From an uncultured Lachnospiraceae bacterium (GTDB lineage Bacteria > Bacillota > Clostridia > Lachnospirales > Lachnospiraceae), in assembly GCA_937910785.1 (NCBI GenBank), contig CALDLG010000193.1:1-12218 (forward strand): DNA of 12,218 bases, written 5' to 3'. Made by a program: the position numbers and the translations under genes. The notes under the pieces are model-generated. The model was given only the letters and a program-made list of their open reading frames with translations. It was not told the origin of the DNA and searched no databases. Of the stretch, positions 1-7,292 are shown piece after piece; position 1 is the first letter of the stretch; each line of letters begins with the position of its first letter.

Positions 1-1203
1 GACGGCTCCGATATCAGGGTCTATGGAATGTATTCGAAGGAATACGGATGTGAGGGCATCAAAATTCTGATTGGGGAAAAAGCAAGTGATTTTGACGAGC
101 CCTGGATGATCAGATTTTGCGGTATGGAAGAAAACATTCGTGTTTATGAGTCCGCGGAAGACGGAATGCCCCGGACATTTGCGTTCAAAACAGGGGTGGT
201 CAATTCTTCGGATTCGGAAATTTGGAATCTGCATTTGTGTGACCGCGATGAATCGGGGAAAATCGAATTGCTCACGATCCGGCCGGGAGAATTGCTGGAG
301 GAGATAAAAGGAAGGCTGAGCTTTGCGGTCGATGTGGAGGAAGGCAAGGTCGATGTTTACGATAAAGGAAAGAAAGTGTTTTCGATTCCTGTGGAAGCGT
401 CCGGGGAAGCAATGAGGAGAATCGACGAAGTGATCATAGGAGAAAATGCGGCTTCGTGGGAGCTTGGAAGAAGTGAGAGCGAAATCCGGATGATCTTTGC
501 GATCGGTCTGAAAGCGGAGGGAACGGATGGAATCTGGTATTCCCGACTGCCGCTTCTGGGAATCGAAGTATCCTGCGGAAGCGCCGGAGAACGAAAGGTG
601 CGGCTTGGTCAGACGGAGCATACGGATTATGTGAATGCGCTGATTCAGGAGGCAGATACTTTTGATCAGTATCTGGGGCTGGCAGAGACGTCTTCATCGA
701 ATGACGAATCCGAAACGGAAGCGGTTTTAAAGGCGGTGGACGGATCGGACGATTCCCCCAATCTGCTGACGGAGGCGGTTTCGATGCCGGGGGAGACCGG
801 TCATCATGATCTGGCGGTTTCCTGGTTAATACCCTGCCCGTCTTATACGCAGATCTCTGATACTTTTGGGACCGAAACCCATCCGCAGACGGGAGAACAG
901 AGATCGCATAACGGAATCGATTTCGCCGCGGAAAAAGGCGCGGACATTCTGGCGGCGGCGGACGGTGTGGTTTACCGGACCGGTTATGAAAGCGCGGGAG
1001 GGAATTATGTGATCCTTTATCATGGTCAGAGCGGTGAATTCACTTATTATACATGCTGTCAGGATATTCTTGTTTCCGAAGGAAACAGTGTGACGGCGGG
1101 ACAGAAGATCGCCACAGTGGGAAACACCGGCCGCTCCACCGGTCCGCATCTGCATTTTGCGCTGAGCAGGGACGGGGAATTTATCGAGCCGGTTTTCGAA
1201 TAA
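1..1203 (+). CDS. M23-type metallopeptidase, C-terminal part (5' end outside window)
   Basis: The reading frame is open from base 1, so the true start lies upstream; the first in-window ATG (28) has no convincing ribosome site. About 400 residues are visible. The first ~250 are acidic and beta-rich and I do not recognise them. A low-complexity Ser/Glu/Asp linker follows (about nt 690-800), then a C-terminal LytM/M23 domain (about nt 820-1200). Its zinc ligands are visible: His (907-909) and Asp (919-921) of the HNGID motif, and the second His of GPHLHF (1153-1155), with catalytic His at 1147-1149. The family normally cleaves peptidoglycan cross-bridges or binds peptidoglycan outside the membrane. 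The other catalytic His, expected in the Y-a-H-l strand, is Cys here (1054-1056, in TYYTCCQDILV), so activity may be altered. In Clostridia such domains are often fused to M56/BlaR1-like membrane modules, but that part cannot be seen. The M23 fold is sure; hydrolytic activity is uncertain. Confidence 0.85.
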   Translation, partial: DGSDIRVYGMYSKEYGCEGIKILIGEKASDFDEPWMIRFCGMEENIRVYESAEDGMPRTFAFKTGVVNSSDSEIWNLHLCDRDESGKIELLTIRPGELLEEIKGRLSFAVDVEEGKVDVYDKGKKVFSIPVEASGEAMRRIDEVIIGENAASWELGRSESEIRMIFAIGLKAEGTDGIWYSRLPLLGIEVSCGSAGERKVRLGQTEHTDYVNALIQEADTFDQYLGLAETSSSNDESETEAVLKAVDGSDDSPNLLTEAVSMPGETGHHDLAVSWLIPCPSYTQISDTFGTETHPQTGEQRSHNGIDFAAEKGADILAAADGVVYRTGYESAGGNYVILYHGQSGEFTYYTCCQDILVSEGNSVTAGQKIATVGNTGRSTGPHLHFALSRDGEFIEPVFE

Positions 1204-1208
1204 TGACA

Positions 1209-1228
1209 GGCCGGATTAAAATCCGGCC
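1209..1228. terminator. Stem-loop between convergent genes (possible weak terminator)
   Basis: A perfect 8-bp GC-rich inverted repeat, GGCCGGAT-TAAA-ATCCGGCC, with a 4-nt loop starts five bases after the M23 stop. It also covers the stop codon of the minus-strand small gene. Neither side has a proper T-run, so it is a possible bidirectional 3'-end hairpin and not a clear intrinsic terminator. Confidence 0.5.
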
Positions 1229-1467
1229 AGCATAAAGCCCATCAGCTGATCTCTGACAACGGCATCCTGAGCGCCCTTTGCTTTGGATGCCTGACTGTCA
1301 AGTTCCGTTTCGGTCGCTTCGGCAAGCCTTAATTTTTCCAGAAAGGCTTTTTTCTCCTGCTCGGCCTCTTCGGCTCTTCGTTCCGCTCTCGCCTGACAGC
1401 GCATCTTCGCCGCATATTCCATGGAATCCAACATCTGCTGCATTTCTGATATCGTATTTGTATTCAT
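1216..1467 (-). CDS. Small hypothetical protein, charged helical (83 aa)
   Basis: I do not recognise this protein. It is 83 residues long with no signal peptide or membrane segment. Residues ~18-52 are rich in Ala, Glu, Arg and Lys (AERRAEEAEQEKKAFLEKL) and should form a long amphipathic helix or coiled coil. The tail ends in a short hydrophobic patch (LMGFMLAGF). The ATG at 1467 is preceded by a weak AGGG ribosome site eight bases upstream, and a plausible sigma-A promoter lies further up (1506-1534). Codon use fits the neighbours. These points favour a real gene over a chance frame, although the plus strand of the same stretch is also open (1278-1658). It converges on the M23 gene and is divergent from mecA, so it is transcribed alone. 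Function is unknown. Confidence 0.6.
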   Translation of the reverse strand: MNTNTISEMQQMLDSMEYAAKMRCQARAERRAEEAEQEKKAFLEKLRLAEATETELDSQASKAKGAQDAVVRDQLMGFMLAGF

Positions 1468-1505
1468 GCCCGTTACCCTGCCCTTTCTTTTTTCATTCTG
1501 ATATA

Positions 1506-1534
1506 ATTATCGGACGGCACCGGTTTTTTCTGAA
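1506..1534 (-). promoter_or_regulatory. Putative sigma-A promoter for the 83-aa gene
   Basis: Read on the minus strand: -35 TTCAGA (1534-1529), a 17-bp spacer, and -10 GATAAT (1511-1506). The hexamers match consensus at 4/6 and 5/6. The -10 is about 38 bases upstream of the ATG at 1467, which leaves room for a short leader. Confidence 0.45.
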
Positions 1535-1600
1535 GGGGAACCTGCGCGATGCCAATTCCTTACATTGCTGTAACAACCTCTTCCACAATTTTATTTTCTG

Positions 1601-1609
1601 TGTTATACT
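1601..1609 (+). promoter_or_regulatory. Extended -10 promoter for the mecA operon
   Basis: TGTTATACT is an extended -10 (TG-n-TATACT). No good -35 sits 17 bp upstream (TTCCAC at 1581), which is tolerated in extended -10 promoters. It would give a leader of roughly 70 bases before the ATG at 1688. No other likely promoter is seen between 1535 and 1687. Confidence 0.5.
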
Positions 1610-1687
1610 GTACGCAGAGACATGCTGTTACGGGCATCCGACCGCCAGCAGAGATTAAAAACGCACACAGAAAGTAGTTGGGGATAA

Positions 1688-2356
1688 ATGAAATATAAGA
1701 AGATTAATGAGGCGACCGTTCAGTGTATTATTTCGGAAGAGGATATGGAAGAATACGGTCTGACATTGTCGGATATTTTTGAACGGAATGAAAAGGGAGA
1801 GGGCTTTTTGCGGGATGTTGTGGAGCGCGCCCATGACGAGGTAGGCTATCGCCTGAATGGAGACAATATCGCGATGCAGATCACACCGATCCGGGATGAA
1901 GGACTCGTCATTACTTTTTCGGATGAAGGGATTGCCGGGTTCCAGAACATGCTGGAGCATATTAAGGAAGTGCTGTCGGGCTTTGATCCGGAGAGTATCC
2001 GGGAAGCGGCGAAAACAATCGCGGAGAACGCGGGAAAACAGCAGAAGGGGCTGGAAGAAACCTGCCGGATTTTTGTATTCGCATCCATGAATCATGCGAT
2101 GCGGTATTGTGCGGCGATCCCGTCGGAACTGTCGGTCAGAAGTCATCTGTATAGCCTGAAGGATACTTATTATCTGGTAATAGAAAAACATCGGCTTTCG
2201 AAAAAGAATTTTAATAAGATCAGTGCACAGGCCGTCGAGTTCGCGAAGCTTGTCGCGCCTTCGGAGGAAAAACTGTTTTATCTGAGGGAGCATGGCGAGT
2301 GCCTGATGAAAGACAGGGCGGTTTCCACGCTGCGCAGAATATGCTTATCACATTAG
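1688..2356 (+). CDS. mecA: MecA-family adaptor protein for ClpC
   Basis: MecA-type adaptors deliver substrates to the Hsp100 ATPase ClpC and help assemble the ClpCP protease in the cytoplasm. The 222 residues match the usual length of about 220. The N-terminal substrate-binding domain is recognisable (INEATVQCIISEEDMEEYGL, residues 6-25; then FLRDVVERAHDEVGY, 40-54). An acidic linker follows (about 85-122). The C-terminal ClpC-binding domain (about 126-218) carries the family pattern LYSLKDTYYLVIE (154-166) and EHGECLMKDRAVSTL (201-215). The ATG at 1688 has a GGGG ribosome site (1680-1683) at short spacing. It is the first gene of an operon: its last 16 bases overlap the esterase start. The family match is firm. 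Whether it is a MecA or a YpbH-like paralogue, and which substrates it takes, cannot be told from the sequence. Confidence 0.88.
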   Translation: MKYKKINEATVQCIISEEDMEEYGLTLSDIFERNEKGEGFLRDVVERAHDEVGYRLNGDNIAMQITPIRDEGLVITFSDEGIAGFQNMLEHIKEVLSGFDPESIREAAKTIAENAGKQQKGLEETCRIFVFASMNHAMRYCAAIPSELSVRSHLYSLKDTYYLVIEKHRLSKKNFNKISAQAVEFAKLVAPSEEKLFYLREHGECLMKDRAVSTLRRICLSH

Positions 2357-3045
2357 GAAAATACAGACTGAACTGTTTTTTGCCGGAAAGAAAAGAAGGG
2401 CAGCAGGAAGTCAGTCAGGCAGTTTATTTACATACGGCGGCAGGAGAGGCGGAATCCGTCTGGGAACTGACGGATCGGAGCTTTGCGCTCGTCGTGGTCG
2501 AGGGGATCGACTGGAACAGAGATCTGTCTCCCTGGCGGCATGAGAAGGTTTTTGCCGGGGGAGAGGATTTTGCAGGAGGCGCGGCAGAATATCTTACGAC
2601 GCTGACAGAGCAGCTGATTCCGGCAACGGAGCAGGCTTTGAAGCTTCGGCCGGAGCGGCGTTATCTGGCCGGGTATTCTTTAGGTGCGCTATTTGCGGTA
2701 TATGCAATTTATCATACTTCTCTTTTTGACGGTATTGGTTCCATATCAGGCTCGTTATGGTATGACGGGTTTCTGCGCTATGTTGAAGAGCATACGGTCA
2801 AACGCAATCCCGAAAAAATTTATTTTTCATTAGGAAAAAAAGAGGCGTCATCTGCACGAGGAATCATGCAGACTGTTTTGGTGCGCACGAAGCAGATAGA
2901 GGAAAAATTTCGAAATGACGGTATTGACACCATGATGGAAATGAATGAGGGAAATCATTTTACGCAGGCGCCGGAGCGGATTGCCAAAGGGATACGCTGG
3001 CTGCTGCGATCACCGGAAAGGACAGAGGGAAAAGAATTTGAGTGA
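2341..3045 (+). CDS. Alpha/beta-hydrolase esterase (Fes/esterase-D-like)
   Basis: A 234-residue serine esterase of the alpha/beta-hydrolase group related to enterochelin-esterase-like proteins. The nucleophile is Ser113 in GYSLG (111-115). The catalytic His is His206 in GNHF (204-207). The acid is probably the Glu or Asp after the strand IYFSLGKKE (160-168). Family blocks LSPW (62-65) and SGSLWYDGF (136-144) are present. There is no signal peptide, so it is cytoplasmic; the substrate is unknown. I chose ATG 2341 because family members start just before a Y-x-L-x-C-F-L-P strand. It overlaps the mecA end by 16 bases and has no clear ribosome site, which suggests coupled translation. A GTG at 2299 with GAGGGAG upstream (2284-2290) is the alternative and would add 14 residues. 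The gene end overlaps the helicase start by 8 bases. Confidence 0.82.
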   Translation: MLITLGKYRLNCFLPERKEGQQEVSQAVYLHTAAGEAESVWELTDRSFALVVVEGIDWNRDLSPWRHEKVFAGGEDFAGGAAEYLTTLTEQLIPATEQALKLRPERRYLAGYSLGALFAVYAIYHTSLFDGIGSISGSLWYDGFLRYVEEHTVKRNPEKIYFSLGKKEASSARGIMQTVLVRTKQIEEKFRNDGIDTMMEMNEGNHFTQAPERIAKGIRWLLRSPERTEGKEFE

Positions 3046-4777
3046 AAATCAGGAAAACAGAAGGAACATGGAAGCAGAAAACGGGATGGAGGAAAAGCAG
3101 GACAGGAACGGGGAAGCGTTAACTTATCGGGATTCCGGCATCGATGAGCGGATTATTCGTGCGGTGGAGGAAATGGGCTTTGAGCATATGACACCGATTC
3201 AGGAACAGGCGATTCCTGTTTTTTTGTCGGGAAAAGATGTGATCGGACAGGCCCAGACGGGAACCGGAAAGACGGCGGCCTTCGGAATTCCGATTCTGGA
3301 GAAAATCGATCCGGAAAACAGAGGACTGCAGGCGATCGTCTTATGTCCGACAAGAGAGCTTGCGATGCAGGCGGCCGATGAGCTGCGTAAGTTTGCCAAA
3401 TATCTGCATGGCATTAAGGTGCTGCCGATCTATGGCGGTCAGGATATCGTCAGACAGATCAAAAATCTGAAGGGCGGTGTGCAGATCATTGTCGGTACGC
3501 CCGGACGCGTCATGGACCATATGCGCCGCCATACGATCAAAATGGAACAGGTGCATACGGTGGTGCTGGATGAGGCGGATGAAATGCTGAATATGGGCTT
3601 TCGGGAGGATATCGAAACGATCTTAAAAGAGGTGCCGGAGGAACGGCAGACAGGTCTTTTTTCTGCGACCATGCCGGGCCCTATTCTGGAAATCACGAAG
3701 GAGTACCAGAAGGATGCCGTTTTCCTGAAAATGACGCCGAAGGAGGTAACCATTCCGCTAATCAGGCAGGCTTATTATCTGATACAGTATCAGGACAAGG
3801 AAGAGGTGCTGTGCCGCCTTATGGATTATTACGATCCTTCACGCGCGCTGATTTTCTGCAATACGAAGCGAATGGTGGATGAGCTGACAGAGCATCTGAA
3901 GGCGCGGGGATATGCGGTGGAAGGACTGCATGGAGACCTTTCCCAGAATCAGCGGGATACGGTGATGAATCTGTTCAAAAGCGGCCGCGCTGCGGTTCTG
4001 ATCGCGACCGATGTTGCGGCCAGAGGAATCGATATCGACAATGTGGAGGCGGTCTTTAACTATGATGTGCCGGAAGATATCGAGTATTATGTCCACCGGA
4101 TCGGAAGAACGGGCCGGGCGGGGAAAACAGGGCGTTCCTTTACGCTTGTGACGCGGCGTGAGATACGGAAGCTGCGCGAAATCGAGCGCGCCTGTCATAC
4201 GAAGATCCGGGAGCGGAAGATTCCCTCCGCGGCCGATATTATGGCGAAGAAGGCGGAGAAAATACTCAAAGAAGCGGAAACTGTGATACAGGAACAGAAT
4301 ATCGACAGGGCAGTGCAGTTTCTTACGGAACGCTGCGAGGCCGGAGAGTACGGCGTATTGCAGTATGCGGCGGCTTTTATGAAGATGAAGCTTGGGGACG
4401 ATCTGGAGGAGATCAGACAGGAACGTTCGCCGCTTGATTGGGTGACACAGGGCAGAAGAGGCCGGGGTGAATCCGGCAGAAGCCGGTCCGGCGGCAGAGC
4501 CGACCGAAGAGGAACGGGCAGAGACCGGTTTGACCGCAGAGGCATGGACACAGAGCGGACGGATCGAAGCCGGTATGACCGGGGAAAGAGGGATGGAGAG
4601 CGGGCGGACCGAAAGCGGTTCGACAGAGACGGAGGCAAAAGGAACCGGACGGGCGCAGGTTCTCATGACGGGTACGGAGCGGAGAGAAACCGGGACGGCA
4701 GAAGACATGACAGAAACAGCGCCGACCGGAACAGCAGATATGCGGTTCTGCGCATCAGAACCAAAAAGCAGAAATAA
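3038..4777 (+). CDS. DEAD-box ATP-dependent RNA helicase with basic RGG/RD-rich tail
   Basis: An ATP-driven RNA-unwinding enzyme of the CshA/DeaD group. All core motifs are present: Q motif GFEHMTPIQ (47-55), Walker A AQTGTGKT (72-79), PTRELA (104-109), TPGR (154-157), DEAD (178-181), SAT (209-211), ATDVAARGIDI (323-333) and HRIGRTGR (353-360). A helical region (about 395-470) precedes a tail of roughly 100 residues rich in Arg, Gly, Asp and Ser (472-579), typical of non-specific RNA binding. I chose TTG 3038, overlapping the esterase stop, because GAGGGA (3025-3030) sits seven bases upstream. ATG 3068 is the alternative, with a poorly spaced site. The frame is open back to 2945, but that part lies inside the esterase gene. 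It is third in the mecA operon. Such helicases act in ribosome assembly, mRNA decay or cold response; which applies here is inference. Confidence 0.93.
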   Translation: MSENQENRRNMEAENGMEEKQDRNGEALTYRDSGIDERIIRAVEEMGFEHMTPIQEQAIPVFLSGKDVIGQAQTGTGKTAAFGIPILEKIDPENRGLQAIVLCPTRELAMQAADELRKFAKYLHGIKVLPIYGGQDIVRQIKNLKGGVQIIVGTPGRVMDHMRRHTIKMEQVHTVVLDEADEMLNMGFREDIETILKEVPEERQTGLFSATMPGPILEITKEYQKDAVFLKMTPKEVTIPLIRQAYYLIQYQDKEEVLCRLMDYYDPSRALIFCNTKRMVDELTEHLKARGYAVEGLHGDLSQNQRDTVMNLFKSGRAAVLIATDVAARGIDIDNVEAVFNYDVPEDIEYYVHRIGRTGRAGKTGRSFTLVTRREIRKLREIERACHTKIRERKIPSAADIMAKKAEKILKEAETVIQEQNIDRAVQFLTERCEAGEYGVLQYAAAFMKMKLGDDLEEIRQERSPLDWVTQGRRGRGESGRSRSGGRADRRGTGRDRFDRRGMDTERTDRSRYDRGKRDGERADRKRFDRDGGKRNRTGAGSHDGYGAERNRDGRRHDRNSADRNSRYAVLRIRTKKQK

Positions 4778-4790
4778 AAACATGCAGGGC

Positions 4791-5387
4791 TCAGAGCGTC
4801 AGTTCGTTTCCATGATCCTTCAGCCATTTGCGCAGACTGCGGTATTCCGGGCAGACGGATTCGACGGCCTGCCAGAAGGCGGGTGAATGGTTCATGTGGG
4901 TCAGATGACAGAGCTCGTGCACGATGACATAATCCAGAACGGCAGGAGGGGCGAGCATCAGTCTCCAGTTAAAGGAAAGGGTTCCTTTGCTGCTGCAGCT
5001 TCCCCACCTTGTTTTCTGGTCGCGGATGGTAATGCGGTGATAGACGCCGCCGGTCATGGTGTGGTAATAAGCGGTCCGCTTGGGAATATATTCGCGGGCA
5101 GCTTCCCGGTACCGTTGTTCCAGCGCGGCTTTTTGAACGGCAGACAGGTCGGAAACGGGTCTGCTGTTTTTCTTTGCGATCATTTCCAGATAATGGGTAA
5201 TGATCCAGCGGCTTTTCTCCCCGGCCATCCGCATGATTTCCCGTTCGCTGATGTGAAGCGGCACCCGGAAAATAATTTCCCCGTCCTCTTTGATCGAGAT
5301 TGCCATCGTTTTGCGTCCGCTTCTTACAACGGTAAAAGGGAGCGTATATTCGGTTCCGTTACAGGAAATATGGAGAGTGTTTTGCAT
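4791..5387 (-). CDS. YgjP-type zinc metallohydrolase (DUF45/M48-like)
   Basis: A 198-residue protein of the YgjP/DUF45 family, annotated as SprT- or M48-like zinc metalloproteases. The zinc site is clear: HELCH (157-161) supplies two His and the catalytic Glu158, and His167 in NHSPAFW is the third ligand. The family block TRWGSCSSKGTLSFNWRL (126-143) comes just before it. An N-terminal beta-rich part (about 5-45) also fits the family. No signal peptide or membrane segment is seen, so it should be cytosolic. The ATG at 5387 has a good AAAGGAAG ribosome site. The gene converges on the helicase with only 13 bases between stops and no terminator hairpin, and is divergent from gpmI. The physiological substrate of the family is poorly settled, so I claim only the fold and metal site. 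Confidence 0.88.
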   Translation of the reverse strand: MQNTLHISCNGTEYTLPFTVVRSGRKTMAISIKEDGEIIFRVPLHISEREIMRMAGEKSRWIITHYLEMIAKKNSRPVSDLSAVQKAALEQRYREAAREYIPKRTAYYHTMTGGVYHRITIRDQKTRWGSCSSKGTLSFNWRLMLAPPAVLDYVIVHELCHLTHMNHSPAFWQAVESVCPEYRSLRKWLKDHGNELTL

Positions 5388-5470
5388 CGGTCTTCCTTTC
5401 TGCGCCAGGGGATGTGGCAGAGGGCTTACAGGGCCTGCCTTTGGTTTAAGTCTGTTTTTGGCATAAGCCT

Positions 5471-5498
5471 ATTTTAACATAATCTATTTGTAAATCAA
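5471..5498 (-). promoter_or_regulatory. Sigma-A promoter for the YgjP-type gene
   Basis: On the minus strand, -35 TTGATT (5498-5493), a 16-bp spacer and -10 TAAAAT (5476-5471), with TG-n directly before the -10 (extended -10). The leader to ATG 5387 would be about 75-80 bases. Its -35 overlaps that of the divergent gpmI promoter by one base. Confidence 0.6.
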
Positions 5499-5516
5499 CA
5501 TGAGATGTGGTACGAT
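5488..5516 (+). promoter_or_regulatory. Sigma-A promoter for gpmI
   Basis: -35 TTGTAA (5488-5493), a 17-bp spacer and -10 TACGAT (5511-5516), with TG-n directly before the -10. The hexamers match consensus at 4/6 each. A register shifted by three gives GATAAT (5514-5519). The leader to ATG 5586 would be about 60 bases. Confidence 0.5.
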
Positions 5517-5585
5517 AATACGAAGAGATTTTCTACGGCATCTGAAAAGACGCTGTCCAGGAAAATGGAAAAGGAGAGAAAAAAG

Positions 5586-7127
5586 ATGGGAAAGAAACCG
5601 GCAGTATTGATGATTCTCGATGGCTACGGCCTGAATGAAAAGACACAGGGAAATGCGGTGGCACAGGCGGATACGCCAGTGATGGATAAGCTGATGAAAG
5701 AATGTCCTTTCGTAAAAGGAAATGCAAGCGGCATGGCGGTCGGCCTTCCGGACGGACAGATGGGCAATTCCGAGGTCGGACACCTGAACATGGGTGCGGG
5801 CCGCATCGTTTATCAGGAGCTTACCAGAATTACGAAGGAGATTCAGGACGGTACCTTTTTTGAAAATCCGGCATTGCTGGACGCGGTAAATAACTGCAAA
5901 AAGAACAATTCCTCCCTTCATATGTACGGACTTCTGTCCGATGGCGGTGTACACAGTCACAATACGCATTTATACGGTCTGTTGGAGCTTGCGAAGAGAA
6001 ACGGTCTTGAGAAAGTGTATGTGCATGCTTTTCTGGACGGACGCGATACGCCTCCGGCCAGCGGGAAAGGTTTCGTGGAAGATCTGGAAGCGGAAATGAA
6101 AAAGATCGGCGTCGGTGAGGTTGCTACCGTAACGGGCCGTTATTATGCGATGGACAGAGACAATAACTATGACAGAGTGCAGAAGGCCTATGCCGCGCTG
6201 ACAAAGGGCGAGGGGATGGAAGCGTCCAGTGCACCGGAAGGCATTCAGGCTTCTTATGACAGAGAGGAAACGGATGAATTCGTAAAGCCTACCGTTGTGA
6301 TGAAGAACGGTGCGCCCGTTGCGACGATTTCCGACGGAGATTCGATCATTTTCTTTAACTTCAGACCGGACCGGGCAAGAGAGATTACGAGAAGCTTCTG
6401 TGATGATGATTTCAAGGGCTTTGACAGAGGAAAGAGACCGGATGTGACTTATGTCTGCTTCTCCGATTATGATCCGACGATCCCCAATAAAGAAGTGGCG
6501 TTCCATAAGATTGCGGTAACCAATACCTTTGGTGAATGGCTGGCGGCTCATCATATGAAACAGGCGAGAATCGCGGAAACAGAGAAGTATGCGCATGTAA
6601 CGTTCTTCTTTAACGGCGGCGTGGAAGAGCCCAATGAAGGAGAGCACAGAATTCTGGTCAATTCTCCGAAGGACGTTGCAACCTATGATCTGAAACCGCA
6701 GATGAGCGCATACGAGGTGTGTGACAATCTGGTCAATGCGATTAAGTCCGGCGAATATGATGTGATCATTATCAATTTCGCGAATCCGGATATGGTAGGG
6801 CATACCGGCGTGGAGGCGGCTGCGATCAAGGCTGTGGAAGCGGTGGACGAGTGTGTCGGCAGAGCGGTGGAAGCGGTAAAAGAAGCGGACGGCGTGCTGT
6901 TTATCTGCGCGGATCATGGCAATGCGGAGCAGCTCATCGATTACGAAACGGGAACGCCTTTTACGGCGCATACGACCAATCCGGTACCGTTTATTCTCGT
7001 GAACGCAGACCCTGCTTACCGGTTGCGTGAAGGCGGCTGTCTGGCGGATATTGTACCGACGTTAATCGAGCTGATGGGTATGGAGCAGCCCGCGGAGATG
7101 ACGGGGAAATCACTTCTGATCAAATAA
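5586..7127 (+). CDS. gpmI: 2,3-bisphosphoglycerate-independent phosphoglycerate mutase
   Basis: Interconverts 3- and 2-phosphoglycerate in glycolysis and gluconeogenesis, using two manganese ions and a phosphoserine intermediate; cytoplasmic. The length (513 aa) is normal. Visible active-site residues: Asp12 in LDGYG, nucleophile Ser62 in GNSEVGH, His123 in DGGVHSH, Asp151/Arg153/Asp154 in DGRDTPP, Arg185 and Arg191 around GRYYAMDRD, Arg260 and Arg263 in FRPDR, Lys334, Asp402 and His406 in PDMVGH, Asp443 and His444 in ADHGN, and His462. ATG 5586 is chosen because AAGGAG (5571-5576) sits nine bases upstream and the protein then starts MGKKPAVLMILDG like the family. An in-frame ATG at 5565 would add seven residues. 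It appears monocistronic here, not linked to other glycolytic genes. No terminator with a T-run is seen downstream on this strand. Confidence 0.97.
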   Translation: MGKKPAVLMILDGYGLNEKTQGNAVAQADTPVMDKLMKECPFVKGNASGMAVGLPDGQMGNSEVGHLNMGAGRIVYQELTRITKEIQDGTFFENPALLDAVNNCKKNNSSLHMYGLLSDGGVHSHNTHLYGLLELAKRNGLEKVYVHAFLDGRDTPPASGKGFVEDLEAEMKKIGVGEVATVTGRYYAMDRDNNYDRVQKAYAALTKGEGMEASSAPEGIQASYDREETDEFVKPTVVMKNGAPVATISDGDSIIFFNFRPDRAREITRSFCDDDFKGFDRGKRPDVTYVCFSDYDPTIPNKEVAFHKIAVTNTFGEWLAAHHMKQARIAETEKYAHVTFFFNGGVEEPNEGEHRILVNSPKDVATYDLKPQMSAYEVCDNLVNAIKSGEYDVIIINFANPDMVGHTGVEAAAIKAVEAVDECVGRAVEAVKEADGVLFICADHGNAEQLIDYETGTPFTAHTTNPVPFILVNADPAYRLREGGCLADIVPTLIELMGMEQPAEMTGKSLLIK

Positions 7128-7220
7128 GAGGAAACCGTGAAACGAAGGCTGTTTTGCGCGGAAGGATAAATCCGTATGGAATGCAGAGTGATGCGAAGAA
7201 TCGAGTGATCATCGGCGTAT

Positions 7221-7258
7221 CAGAAAAGGAGCCGGCGGCGGTGCAGATCGCCGCCGGC
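7221..7258 (-). terminator. Intrinsic terminator of the beta-galactosidase gene
   Basis: A perfect 10-bp stem, GCCGGCGGCG (7231-7240) with CGCCGCCGGC (7249-7258), and an 8-nt loop. On the minus strand it is followed by TCCTTTTCTG (7230-7221), a fair T-run, and it lies about 35 bases past the stop at 7293. On the plus strand there is no T-run, though the hairpin could still mark the gpmI 3' end. The rest of 7128-7292 holds nothing I can support. Confidence 0.75.
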
Positions 7259-7292
7259 GGATACGGCCTGGCAGGAGGCATGAAGTGCCGCG

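Noticed and set aside
2945..3037. Upstream extension of the helicase frame to an ATG at 2945
   Set aside because: It lies wholly within the conserved esterase C-terminus, including its catalytic His, and its Arg-rich sequence does not resemble helicase N-termini.
3839..4783. Long open frame on the minus strand across the helicase end (314 codons)
   Set aside because: It lies fully antisense to a clear DEAD-box gene, is low-complexity Ser/Arg/Pro/Val, and mirrors the Arg/Gly-rich tail composition.
4467..4886. Open plus-strand frame of 139 codons at the helicase tail
   Set aside because: It overlaps the helicase tail in another frame, has repetitive Thr/Glu/Gly composition and runs into the antisense of the YgjP-type gene.
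5970..6971. Minus-strand open frame of 333 codons inside gpmI
   Set aside because: It is antisense to a complete, conserved enzyme and shows His/Arg/Phe-rich shadow composition with no family motif.
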